Source of the DNA: Curtobacterium sp. 9128
Lineage (GTDB): Bacteria > Actinomycetota > Actinomycetes > Actinomycetales > Microbacteriaceae
Assembly: GCF_007673775.1 (NCBI RefSeq)
Contig: NZ_VEAF01000001.1
Span: forward strand, 124,001 to 188,000
Direction: 5' to 3'
Length of the DNA stretch: 64,000 bases
This document shows positions 8,249 to 15,647 of the stretch, piece after piece. The notes below the pieces were generated by a model that ran no database searches, was not told the DNA's origin, and saw only the letters and a program-made list of their open reading frames with translations. The number at the start of each line of letters is the position of its first letter. Positions within the stretch are counted from its first letter, which is position 1. Made by a program: the position numbers and the translations under genes.

Positions 8249-9004
8249 TCACTGCCCGGCGGCGGTCACCTCGACACGGGCCTCGGGGAAGACCCGGTGC
8301 ACGGCGTCCGTGACCTGCGCCTGCACGGCGGCGACGTCGACACCGGTCGGCGCGGTCTCGACGTGCACGGCCTGCCCGGCGGGGGAGTCGTCGCGGGCCT
8401 CGCCCGTGTCCGTCCAACCGCAGCGCACCGACTGCACGCCGGCGACCTGCCGGAGCGTCTGCGCGAGCTCGAGCCGCTGGTCGGTGCGCTCCCGCGAGGG
8501 TGAGACGCCGACCGCGACGTCGCCGAGGTCCGCCACCGCCCAGACGTGCACGCCGTTGCCGCTCGCGTGGGCGGCGCTGTCGCTCAGTCCGTCGACGAGT
8601 GTCCTCCGCTGGTCCGGCGGGAGGTCGGCGGCTGCCGTGACCGTCGCGGTGACGTCGTAGCTCGCGAACGACGTCTTCGTCGGCTCCCCGGCGACGGCCC
8701 TGGTGACACCCGGGAGCGCCGACGCCGCCGACGTGAACTGCTCGGCACTCGCGTCGGGACGGGGGAACACGCCCCCGAGACCGGTCTGCACGCTGCCGAC
8801 GATCATCGACAACACGAAGACGATGACCGCCGCGACCACCACGACGCCAGCGAGGAGCAGCGTCCACGAACGGACGCGTTGCGGGGTGGTGCGGACCGGG
8901 ACGCTCGACGTGTCCGGCCCGAACGCTCGGTCGATGTCGTCGTCGCTGTCGTCGTCGGACCAGTCGCGGTGCCGGCCCGTCGGTGTCGGTCCGTCGGTCG
9001 TCAT
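8249..9004 (-). CDS. Single-pass membrane protein of unknown function
   Basis: Encodes 251 residues. An acidic, proline-rich cytoplasmic head (about 45 residues, DDDSDDDID) is followed by one strong transmembrane helix (about residues 47-70) and an extracytoplasmic domain of about 180 residues with a single cysteine. I do not recognise the domain; its repeated beta-alpha pattern (VTATVTAAADLPP, VHVWAVADLGDVAVGV, VHVETAPTGVDVAAVQ) suggests a small two-layer fold. A -10 box TAGCAT at 9047-9052 and GAGGGG before ATG 9004 support the start. No functional call is made. Confidence 0.7.
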   Translation of the reverse strand: MTTDGPTPTGRHRDWSDDDSDDDIDRAFGPDTSSVPVRTTPQRVRSWTLLLAGVVVVAAVIVFVLSMIVGSVQTGLGGVFPRPDASAEQFTSAASALPGVTRAVAGEPTKTSFASYDVTATVTAAADLPPDQRRTLVDGLSDSAAHASGNGVHVWAVADLGDVAVGVSPSRERTDQRLELAQTLRQVAGVQSVRCGWTDTGEARDDSPAGQAVHVETAPTGVDVAAVQAQVTDAVHRVFPEARVEVTAAGQ

Positions 9005-9046
9005 GTCGTCCCCTCACCCGCGGGCTCGCGCCGACGGGTGCTCCGG

Positions 9047-9052
9047 ATGCTA
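9047..9052 (-). promoter_or_regulatory. -10 box TAGCAT for the 8249-9004 membrane protein gene
   Basis: On the minus strand TAGCAT lies 42 bases before ATG 9004, giving a short leader that includes a GAGGGG ribosome-binding site. Confidence 0.45.
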
Positions 9053-9130
9053 GTCCGAGGCCCGGGGCCGAGGAGGCACCGGGAGACAACGATCCGACAA
9101 CGTCCTGCCCGGGCTCGCACGGTGCTCGTC

Positions 9131-9136
9131 TAGCCT
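9131..9136 (+). promoter_or_regulatory. -10 box TAGCCT for the 71-aa membrane protein gene
   Basis: TAGCCT is followed six bases later by GTG 9143, the leaderless arrangement seen throughout the window. Confidence 0.5.
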
Positions 9137-9142
9137 GGCGGC

Positions 9143-9358
9143 GTGTTCGTCACCCTGCTCGTCGTGTTCCTGGCCATCGTCGCGCTCGGTCTCGTGGTCG
9201 GGGTCCGCGCCGCTCGCCGCACGCGGGCGCTCCGCGGCCTCGAGGACCCCCTCGCGCCGCGCGCCGGCGTCGATGCCGACCAGGAGATCCGCACCGCGAA
9301 CGCGAAGGCAGCACGTCCGGACGGCGCGACCGGGTTCACCGGCGGTCCCGGCGCCTGA
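9143..9358 (+). CDS. Small single-pass membrane protein (71 aa), unknown function
   Basis: Encodes a 71-residue protein with an N-terminal hydrophobic helix of about 22 residues (FVTLLVVFLAIVALGLVVGV), then a basic stretch (RAARRTRALRG) and an acidic, glycine-rich tail. The helix has no cleavage site, so the tail is expected to be cytoplasmic. No family is recognised. The GTG start is supported by TAGCCT six bases upstream. The gene is monocistronic and is followed by the repeat cluster at 9459-9726. Confidence 0.6.
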   Translation: MFVTLLVVFLAIVALGLVVGVRAARRTRALRGLEDPLAPRAGVDADQEIRTANAKAARPDGATGFTGGPGA

Positions 9359-9458
9359 GCCGCTCGCACGGTGCCGCTCGGGTGATGGGCGCGTTCCGTC
9401 GCGTTGCGGGGCGGGCGGCGTCGTGAGGCTGCGGGCGCTGTCGCTGCGGGGCGGGCGA

Positions 9459-9726
9459 GTCGCTGCGGAACGACATGATTGTCGTCGTACGACGTCGACC
9501 GTGTCGCATCGAGTCGAGACTCCGCGCGCGGGACGGCCGGCGTCGCTGCGGAACGACATGGCCGTCGTCGTACGACGTCGACCGTGTCGCATCGGGTCGA
9601 GACTCCGCGCGGGGAGGGCGGCGTCGCGCGGTGCAGGCCGCGCTGCGGGGCGCGCGGCGTCGCTGCGGAACAACATGGTGGTCGTCGTACGACGTCGACC
9701 GTGTCGCATCGGGTCGAGTCCGACCC
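9459..9726. repeat. Cluster of three GTCGTACGAC-centred repeats
   Basis: Three copies of a roughly 65-72-bp element lie at 9459-9530, 9542-9613 and 9659-9726. Each runs GTCGCTGCGGAACGACATG, a few variable bases, the perfect palindrome CGTCGTACGACG, then TCGACCGTGTCGCATCG and GGTCGAG. Bases 9359-9458 hold further degenerate fragments (GCTGCGGGGCGGGCG). The 378-bp convergent gap contains no gene I can support. The same element, in a variant form, occurs at 23036-23345. Confidence 0.85.
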
Positions 9727-9737
9727 GTCAGGACACC

Positions 9738-10376
9738 TCAGCCGCGCCGCTCGAGCGGGTTCTGGTACTCGAACGCGTACTTGCCCGGCGCGTCGGACAC
9801 GTCCTCGATGGGGTCGTCGAAGCGCACGAGCTCGGCGTGGAAGCGCTCCGGGTCCCACCGGAACGAGTGGATCGACCCGTTCCGGATCGCGGTGCGCTCC
9901 CGGTCGGCCGTCGACGGCACGGCTGCCTCGACGACGCTCCGGATCACCGCGCCGTGCGTGGCGACGACGATCACCCCGCCGTCGTAGCGCACCGCGACCT
10001 CGCCGAGGGTCTCCGTCACCCGGGCGAGCAGCGCGGCGCGGGACTCGCGGCCGGGGATGTCGTCGTGCGGGTAGCGCTCGAGGACCTCGTCGTCGGTCAG
10101 CCCCTCCGCCTCGCCGTAGGAGCGCTCCGCGAGCCCCGCGTACGTCGACGGCTCCGGCAGGCCGAGCCGTGCGGCGATGATCGCCCCGGTCTCGGCGGCG
10201 CGGGACAGCGGCGACGCGACGACGGCGTCGAACGACCGCCGAGCGAGGAGCTCCGCGGACGCCGCGGCCTGGGCGCGCCCGGTGTCGTTCAGCGGGATGT
10301 CCGTCGAGCCCTGGATGCGGCGCTGCTTGTTCCAGTCGGTCTCGCCGTGGCGGACGAGGTACAGGGTGGTCGTCAC
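9738..10376 (-). CDS. Histidine phosphatase family protein (phosphoglycerate-mutase-like)
   Basis: Encodes 212 residues. LYLVRHGETDWNKQRRIQG at residue 5 holds the phospho-accepting histidine (RHG motif); VVASPLSRAAETG supplies the second arginine, LAERSYGEAEGLT the acid residue and VVATHGAVIRSV the second histidine. These proteins dephosphorylate small metabolites (sugar phosphates, cobalamin or vitamin precursors), and the 212-aa length fits a broad-range phosphatase rather than glycolytic mutase. I use GTG 10376 because the codons upstream of it (MCAGVCHDRD) do not look like the family. The gene converges on the 9459-9726 repeats. Confidence 0.85.
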   Translation of the reverse strand: MTTTLYLVRHGETDWNKQRRIQGSTDIPLNDTGRAQAAASAELLARRSFDAVVASPLSRAAETGAIIAARLGLPEPSTYAGLAERSYGEAEGLTDDEVLERYPHDDIPGRESRAALLARVTETLGEVAVRYDGGVIVVATHGAVIRSVVEAAVPSTADRERTAIRNGSIHSFRWDPERFHAELVRFDDPIEDVSDAPGKYAFEYQNPLERRG

Positions 10377-10452
10377 GTCTCGATCATGACAGACGCCCGC
10401 GCACACCTCGGACCGGCCACCACCGCGTGACGTCGGCGCGGGCAGGAGCGGG

Positions 10453-11340
10453 TCAGACCGTGCCCAGCCGTGCCGCGAGTGCGACGAGGGTCTCCGTGGT
10501 GCCGCCGTCGAGCTTGACCGCGGCCCGTCGGTCGCTCCGCGTCGCCCCGCGGTTGACGATCACGACCGGGTGCTTCCGCCGGGCCGCGTGGTCGACGAGC
10601 CGGACGCCGGAGTTCACCGTGAGCGAGGACCCGACGACGAGCAGCGCGTCGGCATCGGCGACGATCGAGACCGACTCGGAGAACTTCTCGGTGGGGACGA
10701 ACTCGCCGAAGAACACCACGTCGGGCTTCAGCACGCCGCCGCACACCGTGCAGTCCGGCACGACGAAGCGTTCGACGTCCGTGATCTCGACGTCCCCGTC
10801 GGGTTGGAGTCGCACGGTGCCGGGCTCGTCGATCCAGGGGTTCAGGTCGTCGAGGACGGCGGCGAGGTCGGCACGGGCGAACACCTGGCCACACGTGAGG
10901 CACACCGCGCGGTCCATCGAGCCGTGGATCTCGACCACGCGGCGCGAGCCGGCGCGGAGGTGCAGGCCGTCCACGTTCTGGGTGATCACGCCGGACACGA
11001 CGCCGGCGCGTTCGAGGGCGGCGAGCGCCTGGTGTCCGGCGTTCGGCCGGGCGGCGGCGAAGGTCCGCCAGCCGAGGTGCGACCCCGCCCAGTAGCGCTG
11101 CCGCTTGGCCGGGTCGGCGCGGAACTCCTGGAAGGTCATCGGCTTCCGGATGACACGGCCGCCGCCGCGGTAGTCCGGGATGCCGGAGTCGGTGCTCAGC
11201 CCAGCGCCGGACAGCACGGCCACGCGCTTGCCGGCGAGCAGTTCCACGACCCGGTCGACGTCCGTCGTTGCACCGCCGTCGGCGGCCGCGACCCCGCCGT
11301 CGGCCGCGCCTGGTGTCCCGGTCGGTTCGCTCGTCGCCAT
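10453..11340 (-). CDS. Sir2-family NAD-dependent protein deacylase (sirtuin)
   Basis: Encodes 295 residues. GAGLSTDSGIPDYRGG (residues 45-60) binds NAD, TQNVDGLH (120-127) and H139 form the catalytic site, and the two CxxC pairs (C147/C150 and C197/C200) form the structural zinc site. It should remove acetyl or acyl groups from lysines, for example on acetyl-CoA synthetase. A 25-residue Ala/Gly-rich N-terminal tail precedes the domain. The frame stays open far upstream, but ATG 11340 preceded by the -10 box TACCGT defines the start. It is divergent from the SpoU methyltransferase. Confidence 0.9.
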   Translation of the reverse strand: MATSEPTGTPGAADGGVAAADGGATTDVDRVVELLAGKRVAVLSGAGLSTDSGIPDYRGGGRVIRKPMTFQEFRADPAKRQRYWAGSHLGWRTFAAARPNAGHQALAALERAGVVSGVITQNVDGLHLRAGSRRVVEIHGSMDRAVCLTCGQVFARADLAAVLDDLNPWIDEPGTVRLQPDGDVEITDVERFVVPDCTVCGGVLKPDVVFFGEFVPTEKFSESVSIVADADALLVVGSSLTVNSGVRLVDHAARRKHPVVIVNRGATRSDRRAAVKLDGGTTETLVALAARLGTV

Positions 11341-11347
11341 CACGTTC

Positions 11348-11357
11348 ACGGTACCCT
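11348..11357. promoter_or_regulatory. Overlapping divergent -10 boxes (sirtuin / SpoU methyltransferase)
   Basis: ACGGTACCCT contains TACCGT on the minus strand (seven bases before ATG 11340 of the sirtuin) and TACCCT on the plus strand (start expected near 11364, giving an 86-base leader for the methyltransferase). The two boxes share two bases, so the two promoters should exclude each other. Confidence 0.45.
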
Positions 11358-11449
11358 CAACAGCCGACCGTCCCCGCTCCTTCCCCGGTGCCGCGAGCCC
11401 CACTCCGCCGCGTCCCGGTCGGAAGCCGCCCCACCCGGAACGAGAACCG

Positions 11450-12268
11450 TTGCTCCCCGTCCACATCGACTCCATCGACGACCCCCGCCTCGACGACTTC
11501 GCGCGCCTCACCGACGTCGCCCTCCGCCGGGTGTCCGAGCCGGAGGGCGGGCTGTACATCGCGGAGTCGAACACCGTGATCGAGCGGGCCGTCCGCGCCG
11601 GGCACGTCCCGCGGAGCATCCTCGTGCAGGAGAAGTGGCTCGACAGCGTCCTGCCGCTCGTGGCCGACCACGACGGCCCCGTGTTCGTCGGCCCGGACGA
11701 CCTGCTCGAGGACCTCACCGGCTTCCGGATGCACCGCGGCGCCATCGCGGCCATGCAGCGCCCGGAGCTGCCGCGCGTCGAGGACGTCGTGCGCGATGCG
11801 AAGCTCGTCGTCGTGCTCGAGGACGTCGTCGACCACACGAACGTCGGTGCGGTCTTCCGGAGCGTCGCCGGCCTCGGTGCCGATGCCGTCCTGGTCAGTC
11901 CGCGCTGCGCCGACCCGCTGTACCGACGCAGCGTCCGCGTCAGCATGGGCACGGTCCTGCAGGTCCCGTGGACCCGGATCGGCGAGTGGCCGGCGGCCGG
12001 TGAGGAGCTGCGGGCGCAGGGCTTCCACCTCGCCGCGATGGCGCTCACCGACCGCTCGGTCGACCTGGACGCCTTCGCCGCGGACGTGCCCGACCGGGTC
12101 GCGCTCGTGATGGGCACCGAGGGGCAGGGCCTCACCCCGGCCGCGATCGCCGCCGCCGACACGACGGTCCGGATCCCGATGCACCACGGCGTCGACTCGC
12201 TGAACGTCGCGGCGGCGAGCGCCGTCGGTCTGTGGGCCGTCGCCGCTGCGCAGCGCGCGCGGTCGTAG
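11450..12268 (+). CDS. SpoU-family tRNA/rRNA 2'-O-ribose methyltransferase (TrmH-like)
   Basis: Encodes about 272 residues. An N-terminal substrate-binding segment (YIAESNTVIERAVRAGH) precedes the SPOUT knot: VVVLEDVVDHTNVGAVFRSV (motif 1), ALVMGTEGQGLTP (motif 2) and IPMHHGVDSLNVAAASAV (motif 3), which bind S-adenosylmethionine and methylate a ribose 2'-OH. The open frame extends to 11180, antisense to the sirtuin gene, but conserved sequence starts at HIDSIDDPRLDDF. I choose TTG 11450 with GGAACGAG upstream; this start is uncertain. Confidence 0.85.
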   Translation: MLPVHIDSIDDPRLDDFARLTDVALRRVSEPEGGLYIAESNTVIERAVRAGHVPRSILVQEKWLDSVLPLVADHDGPVFVGPDDLLEDLTGFRMHRGAIAAMQRPELPRVEDVVRDAKLVVVLEDVVDHTNVGAVFRSVAGLGADAVLVSPRCADPLYRRSVRVSMGTVLQVPWTRIGEWPAAGEELRAQGFHLAAMALTDRSVDLDAFAADVPDRVALVMGTEGQGLTPAAIAAADTTVRIPMHHGVDSLNVAAASAVGLWAVAAAQRARS

Positions 12269-12359
12269 CCGGTCGGTCTCGAGTCCTCCACAGCCTGGAG
12301 GCTCGACCCGGTTCGTCCACACCCCGGCGGTTCCGCAGATGGCCGGTACCCGGCCCCGG

Positions 12360-12365
12360 TACCCT
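12360..12365 (+). promoter_or_regulatory. -10 box TACCCT for the D,D-carboxypeptidase gene
   Basis: TACCCT is followed eight bases later by GTG 12374. It places transcription start at or beside that codon and argues against the alternative GTG at 12368. Confidence 0.45.
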
Positions 12366-12373
12366 CGGTGCTC

Positions 12374-13606
12374 GTGTCACGTGTCGTCCGTCGCCCCCGC
12401 TCCGCCATCAGGAGGCCGGTGACGATCTCCGTCGTCGCGGTGCTCGTCCTCGCGGTGGGCTACCTCGTCGCCGCCGCCGTCGTGCCGTTCTCCCCGGCGA
12501 GCGCCACGACCACCTCGTACGCCGCACCCACGGCGACGCTCCCGGACCTGAGCTTCCCGACGTACGGTGCCACCGCGGTGGAGGCGCCGGGCTTCCCGGA
12601 GAGCCTCCGCACGAGCGGTGACACGAAGCCGCGGTCGATCGCGAGCATCTCGAAGGTCGTCACGGCGCTCGTGGTGCTCGACGCGAAGCCCCTGTCGCAG
12701 GGACAGGCAGGCCCGCAGATCACGTTCACGCCGGAGATGCAGGGGCTGTACGCCAAGTACCTCGCGGTGAACGGTGAGGTCGCGCCGATGCCGCCGGGGC
12801 TGCAGCTCTCCGAGTACCAGACCCTGCAGGTCATGCTCATGAAGTCCGCGAACAACTACGCGGGGTCGCTGGCGATCTGGGCGTTCGGATCGCTGGACGC
12901 CTACCAGAAGGCTGCGTCGGCGTGGCTGAAGGCGCACGGACTCGACGAGACGTCCATCCACGAGCCGACGGGCCTCGACCCGGCGAACACCTCGACGGCG
13001 ACGGACCTGGTCGACCTCGGACAGCTCGCGCTCGCGAACCCGGTGGTGAAGGAGGTCGTCGGCACGAAGACGACGACCGTGCCGAACGTCGGCGACATCG
13101 TCAACTCGAACAAGCTGCTCGGCATCGACGGCGTCGAGGGGATCAAGACCGGCACCCTCGACGAGGCCGGCGCGTGCCTGCTCTTCGCCGCGACCTACCA
13201 GCGCGGTGGGGAGCCGGTCACGGTGATCGGCGCGATGCTCGGTGGGACGGACCACACGGCGCTCGACGCCGACGTCCAGCGGCTGCTGCACTCCGTCGCG
13301 GACAACTTCCACGTCGTGACCCTGGCGCACGCCGGGCAGACCTTCGGCACGTACTCGACGCCGTGGAAGGACGAGACCGACGCGGTGACGAGGTCCGCGT
13401 CCGAGGTCCTGGTGTGGGGGAAGACGACGGTGCGGGCGACGACGAAGCTCGACCCGGTCACGCTCGGGACGAAGGGTGAGCGGGTCGGCCGGGTCCGCTT
13501 CACGATCACGGACCACGACCCGGTGACGATGCCGCTCGTCCTCGAGCAGGCCATCCCGGACCCGGGGATCTGGTGGCGCTGGACGAACCCGTTCGAGGGC
13601 TCCTAG
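12374..13606 (+). CDS. D-alanyl-D-alanine carboxypeptidase, S11 family (DacA-like)
   Basis: Encodes 410 residues. A basic N-terminus and one hydrophobic helix (about residues 17-38, VTISVVAVLVLAVGYLVAAA) export or anchor it. The penicillin-binding triad is present: SISK (nucleophile S91), SAN (158-160) and KTG (258-260). It trims the terminal D-Ala of peptidoglycan stem peptides outside the membrane. A C-terminal beta-rich domain ends in IWWRWTNPFEGS. The start is uncertain between GTG 12368 and 12374. Its TAG stop shares the palindrome CTAG with the stop of the convergent SGNH gene. Confidence 0.85.
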   Translation: MSRVVRRPRSAIRRPVTISVVAVLVLAVGYLVAAAVVPFSPASATTTSYAAPTATLPDLSFPTYGATAVEAPGFPESLRTSGDTKPRSIASISKVVTALVVLDAKPLSQGQAGPQITFTPEMQGLYAKYLAVNGEVAPMPPGLQLSEYQTLQVMLMKSANNYAGSLAIWAFGSLDAYQKAASAWLKAHGLDETSIHEPTGLDPANTSTATDLVDLGQLALANPVVKEVVGTKTTTVPNVGDIVNSNKLLGIDGVEGIKTGTLDEAGACLLFAATYQRGGEPVTVIGAMLGGTDHTALDADVQRLLHSVADNFHVVTLAHAGQTFGTYSTPWKDETDAVTRSASEVLVWGKTTVRATTKLDPVTLGTKGERVGRVRFTITDHDPVTMPLVLEQAIPDPGIWWRWTNPFEGS

Positions 13607-14409
13607 GCGTTCTCGCTTCCGGAGACCGGCCCCAGCTCCGGGCGCTTCGGGGTGATGCCGTCCCCGGACGAGGTGTGCCGGATCCGGCGGACCACCCACG
13701 GCACGAGGTACTCCCTGGCCCAGCCGAGGTCCTCGGCACGGGCCTCACGCCAGGGGCGGGCGACGAGGGGCTCCGGCGTGAACGCCTCGAGCTCGTGCGG
13801 CACCCCGAGGGTGTCGAGCACGGCGGCGGCGATGGTGGCGTGCCCGGTCGGGGAGTGGTGCAGCCGGTCGGGTGCCCACATCCGCGGGTCCCGGAGCACG
13901 CGGAGGGCCCACATGTCGGCCACCAGCGCACCGTGCTTCAGCGCGATCGCATGTACGTGCTCGTTGTAGATGGCCGCCTTGCCGCGCACGAGGCCGAGGA
14001 CCGGGGTCATCCCGACGTCCGGGCCGGTGAACACGACGACCGTCGCGCCGTCGCGGGTGAGGTCGGCGACCGCGCGGTCGAAGCGGGATGCGAGCTCGTC
14101 CGGGTCGGAGCCCGGTCGGATGATGTCGTTGCCGCCGGCGGAGACCGTGATCAGGTCGGGGCCGAGTGCGAGCGCTGGCTCGACCTGCTCGTCGACGATG
14201 CCCTGGAGCAGCCGACCGCGGATCGCGAGGTTCGCGTAGGCGAAGTCGTCGGTCCGGGTGGCCAGGACCTCCGCGACACGGTCCGCCCAGCCACGGTGGC
14301 CGCCGGGCGCGGTGGGGTCGGGGTCGCCCAGTCCCTCGGTGAACGAGTCACCGATCGCGACGTACCTGGACCACGCCGGACGCGTCGGCGTCCCCTCGAA
14401 CTCTGTCAC
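13603..14409 (-). CDS. SGNH/GDSL-family esterase or lipase
   Basis: Encodes 268 residues. The four SGNH blocks are in order: YVAIGDSFTEGLGD (GDS serine), AIRGRLLQG (glycine), SAGGNDIIRPG (GxND) and WAPDRLHHSPTGH (DxxH). No signal peptide is seen, so it is likely cytoplasmic. An esterase, lipase or acetyl-hydrolase role is expected, with unknown substrate. GTG 14409 lies six bases after a minus-strand -10 box TACGGT; the ATG at 14433 would overlap that box, so I reject it. Confidence 0.85.
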   Translation of the reverse strand: MTEFEGTPTRPAWSRYVAIGDSFTEGLGDPDPTAPGGHRGWADRVAEVLATRTDDFAYANLAIRGRLLQGIVDEQVEPALALGPDLITVSAGGNDIIRPGSDPDELASRFDRAVADLTRDGATVVVFTGPDVGMTPVLGLVRGKAAIYNEHVHAIALKHGALVADMWALRVLRDPRMWAPDRLHHSPTGHATIAAAVLDTLGVPHELEAFTPEPLVARPWREARAEDLGWAREYLVPWVVRRIRHTSSGDGITPKRPELGPVSGSENA

Positions 14410-14415
14410 CCCTGA

Positions 14416-14425
14416 ACCGTAGTCT
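14416..14425. promoter_or_regulatory. Interlocked divergent -10 boxes (SGNH esterase / acyl-CoA dehydrogenase)
   Basis: ACCGTAGTCT holds TACGGT on the minus strand and TAGTCT on the plus strand, sharing two bases. Each box sits exactly six bases from its start codon (GTG 14409 and ATG 14432), so both transcripts are predicted to be leaderless and only one polymerase can open the site at a time. Confidence 0.55.
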
Positions 14426-14431
14426 CGTCCC

Positions 14432-15607
14432 ATGAGCACGGCACAGGCCACGACCGAGCACCTCTGGTCGGTCCCGGAAGACCTCCTGGACGCGATGGCG
14501 GAGCGGGCGCCCGGGTACGACGCCGAGAACCGCTTCTGCACCGAGGACCTCGACGAGCTGCGTGCGGCCGGATACCTGCGCATCGGTGTCCCGGTCGCCG
14601 ACGGGGGATCCGGACTCGGGCTGCGCGCGACCGCTGCCGTGCAGCGGACGATCGCCCGGGTGGCGCCGGCGACGGCGCTCGGGCTCGGCATGCACCAGGT
14701 CTGGGTGCAGGCGGCCCGCAGCGTGTCCGCGCGGGGCGGGTCGTTCCTCCAGTCCGTCACCCACCACGCGGCCGCGGACCACCTGCTGGCCTTCGGGGTC
14801 AGCGAACCGGGCAACGACCGGGTGCTGTTCGACTCGCTGACCGACGCGGTGCCGGACGGGGCGGGCGGCTACCGGTTCACCGGGACGAAGGTGTCGACGT
14901 CGCTGGCGCCGGCGTGGGACGTGCTGAGCGTCTTCGGCAAGGACACGACGGGGGCCGAGCCGCGGTTGGTCCACGGGTTCGCCCTGCGCTCGGACGGCGG
15001 CGTGCGGCACCTCGACGACTGGGACACGCTCGGCATGCGCGCGACGCAGAGCCGGACGACCGTGCTCGAGGGACTGCACGTGCCGGCGGACCGCATCGTG
15101 CGGACGCTGCCCGTCGGTCCGACCGCGGACCCGCTCGTGTTCGGGGTGTTCGCGGCGTTCGAGCTCCTCGTCGCCGCGGTGTACGTCGGGATCGCGGAGC
15201 GGGCGCTCGCCCTCGCGGTCGAGCACGTCCGCGCGCGCCGCGGCATGGACGCGTCCGCACGTGCCGAGGACCCCGACGTCCGTCGGGCGGTCGCCGACAT
15301 GCGCGGCGCCGTCGACGCGGTGGCGCTGCAGGTGGACGCCCTCGCCCGCGACGTGGACGAGCTCGTGGACCACGGGTCCAGGTGGTTCCCGCTGCTCGTC
15401 GGGACGAAGGCGCGCACGGTCGACGCCGCGCAGCACGTGGTGGACGAGGCCACCCGCATCGTCGGCGGGAGCGCCTTCCGGGCGTCGAGCGAGCTCGCAC
15501 GCTTGACCAGGGACGTCCGGGCCGGCCAGTACCACCCCTCGTCGCGGGACTCGGCAGCGCGGACGATCGCGGCGGACGTGCTCGGCCCGGTCCCAGCCGG
15601 CAACTAG
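14432..15607 (+). CDS. Acyl-CoA dehydrogenase family protein
   Basis: Encodes 391 residues with the three-part layout of the family: an N-terminal helical domain (LDELRAAGYLRIGVPVADGG), a middle beta domain (FGVSEPGNDRVLF, YRFTGTKVSTS, WDTLGMRATQSRTTV) and a C-terminal helical bundle (VYVGIAERALALAVEHVRAR). It is an FAD flavoprotein; at this length it may oxidise acyl-CoA thioesters or be a family monooxygenase, and no canonical catalytic glutamate is obvious. The start follows a TAGTCT -10 by six bases. Confidence 0.85.
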   Translation: MSTAQATTEHLWSVPEDLLDAMAERAPGYDAENRFCTEDLDELRAAGYLRIGVPVADGGSGLGLRATAAVQRTIARVAPATALGLGMHQVWVQAARSVSARGGSFLQSVTHHAAADHLLAFGVSEPGNDRVLFDSLTDAVPDGAGGYRFTGTKVSTSLAPAWDVLSVFGKDTTGAEPRLVHGFALRSDGGVRHLDDWDTLGMRATQSRTTVLEGLHVPADRIVRTLPVGPTADPLVFGVFAAFELLVAAVYVGIAERALALAVEHVRARRGMDASARAEDPDVRRAVADMRGAVDAVALQVDALARDVDELVDHGSRWFPLLVGTKARTVDAAQHVVDEATRIVGGSAFRASSELARLTRDVRAGQYHPSSRDSAARTIAADVLGPVPAGN

Positions 15608-15618
15608 TTCCACTGCGG

Positions 15619-15639
15619 TACTGTTGGCGTCCGACCAAC
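15619..15639 (+). promoter_or_regulatory. Promoter with inverted repeat upstream of the FUSC gene
   Basis: TACTGT (15619-15624) is a plausible -10. The inverted repeat TGTTGG-N7-CCAACA (15621-15639) overlaps its 3' half and the expected start near 15631, a good position for a repressor. An AGGAGG ribosome-binding site follows at 15640. Confidence 0.4.
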
Positions 15640-15647
15640 AGGAGGCG

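Noticed and set aside
10453-12408. A 651-codon frame that would extend the sirtuin N-terminus
   Set aside because: The extension is antisense to the SpoU methyltransferase gene. The -10 box and ATG 11340 define the start.
14410-14433. ATG 14433 as start of the SGNH esterase
   Set aside because: It lies upstream of the TACGGT -10 box and within the dehydrogenase start region; GTG 14409 fits the promoter.
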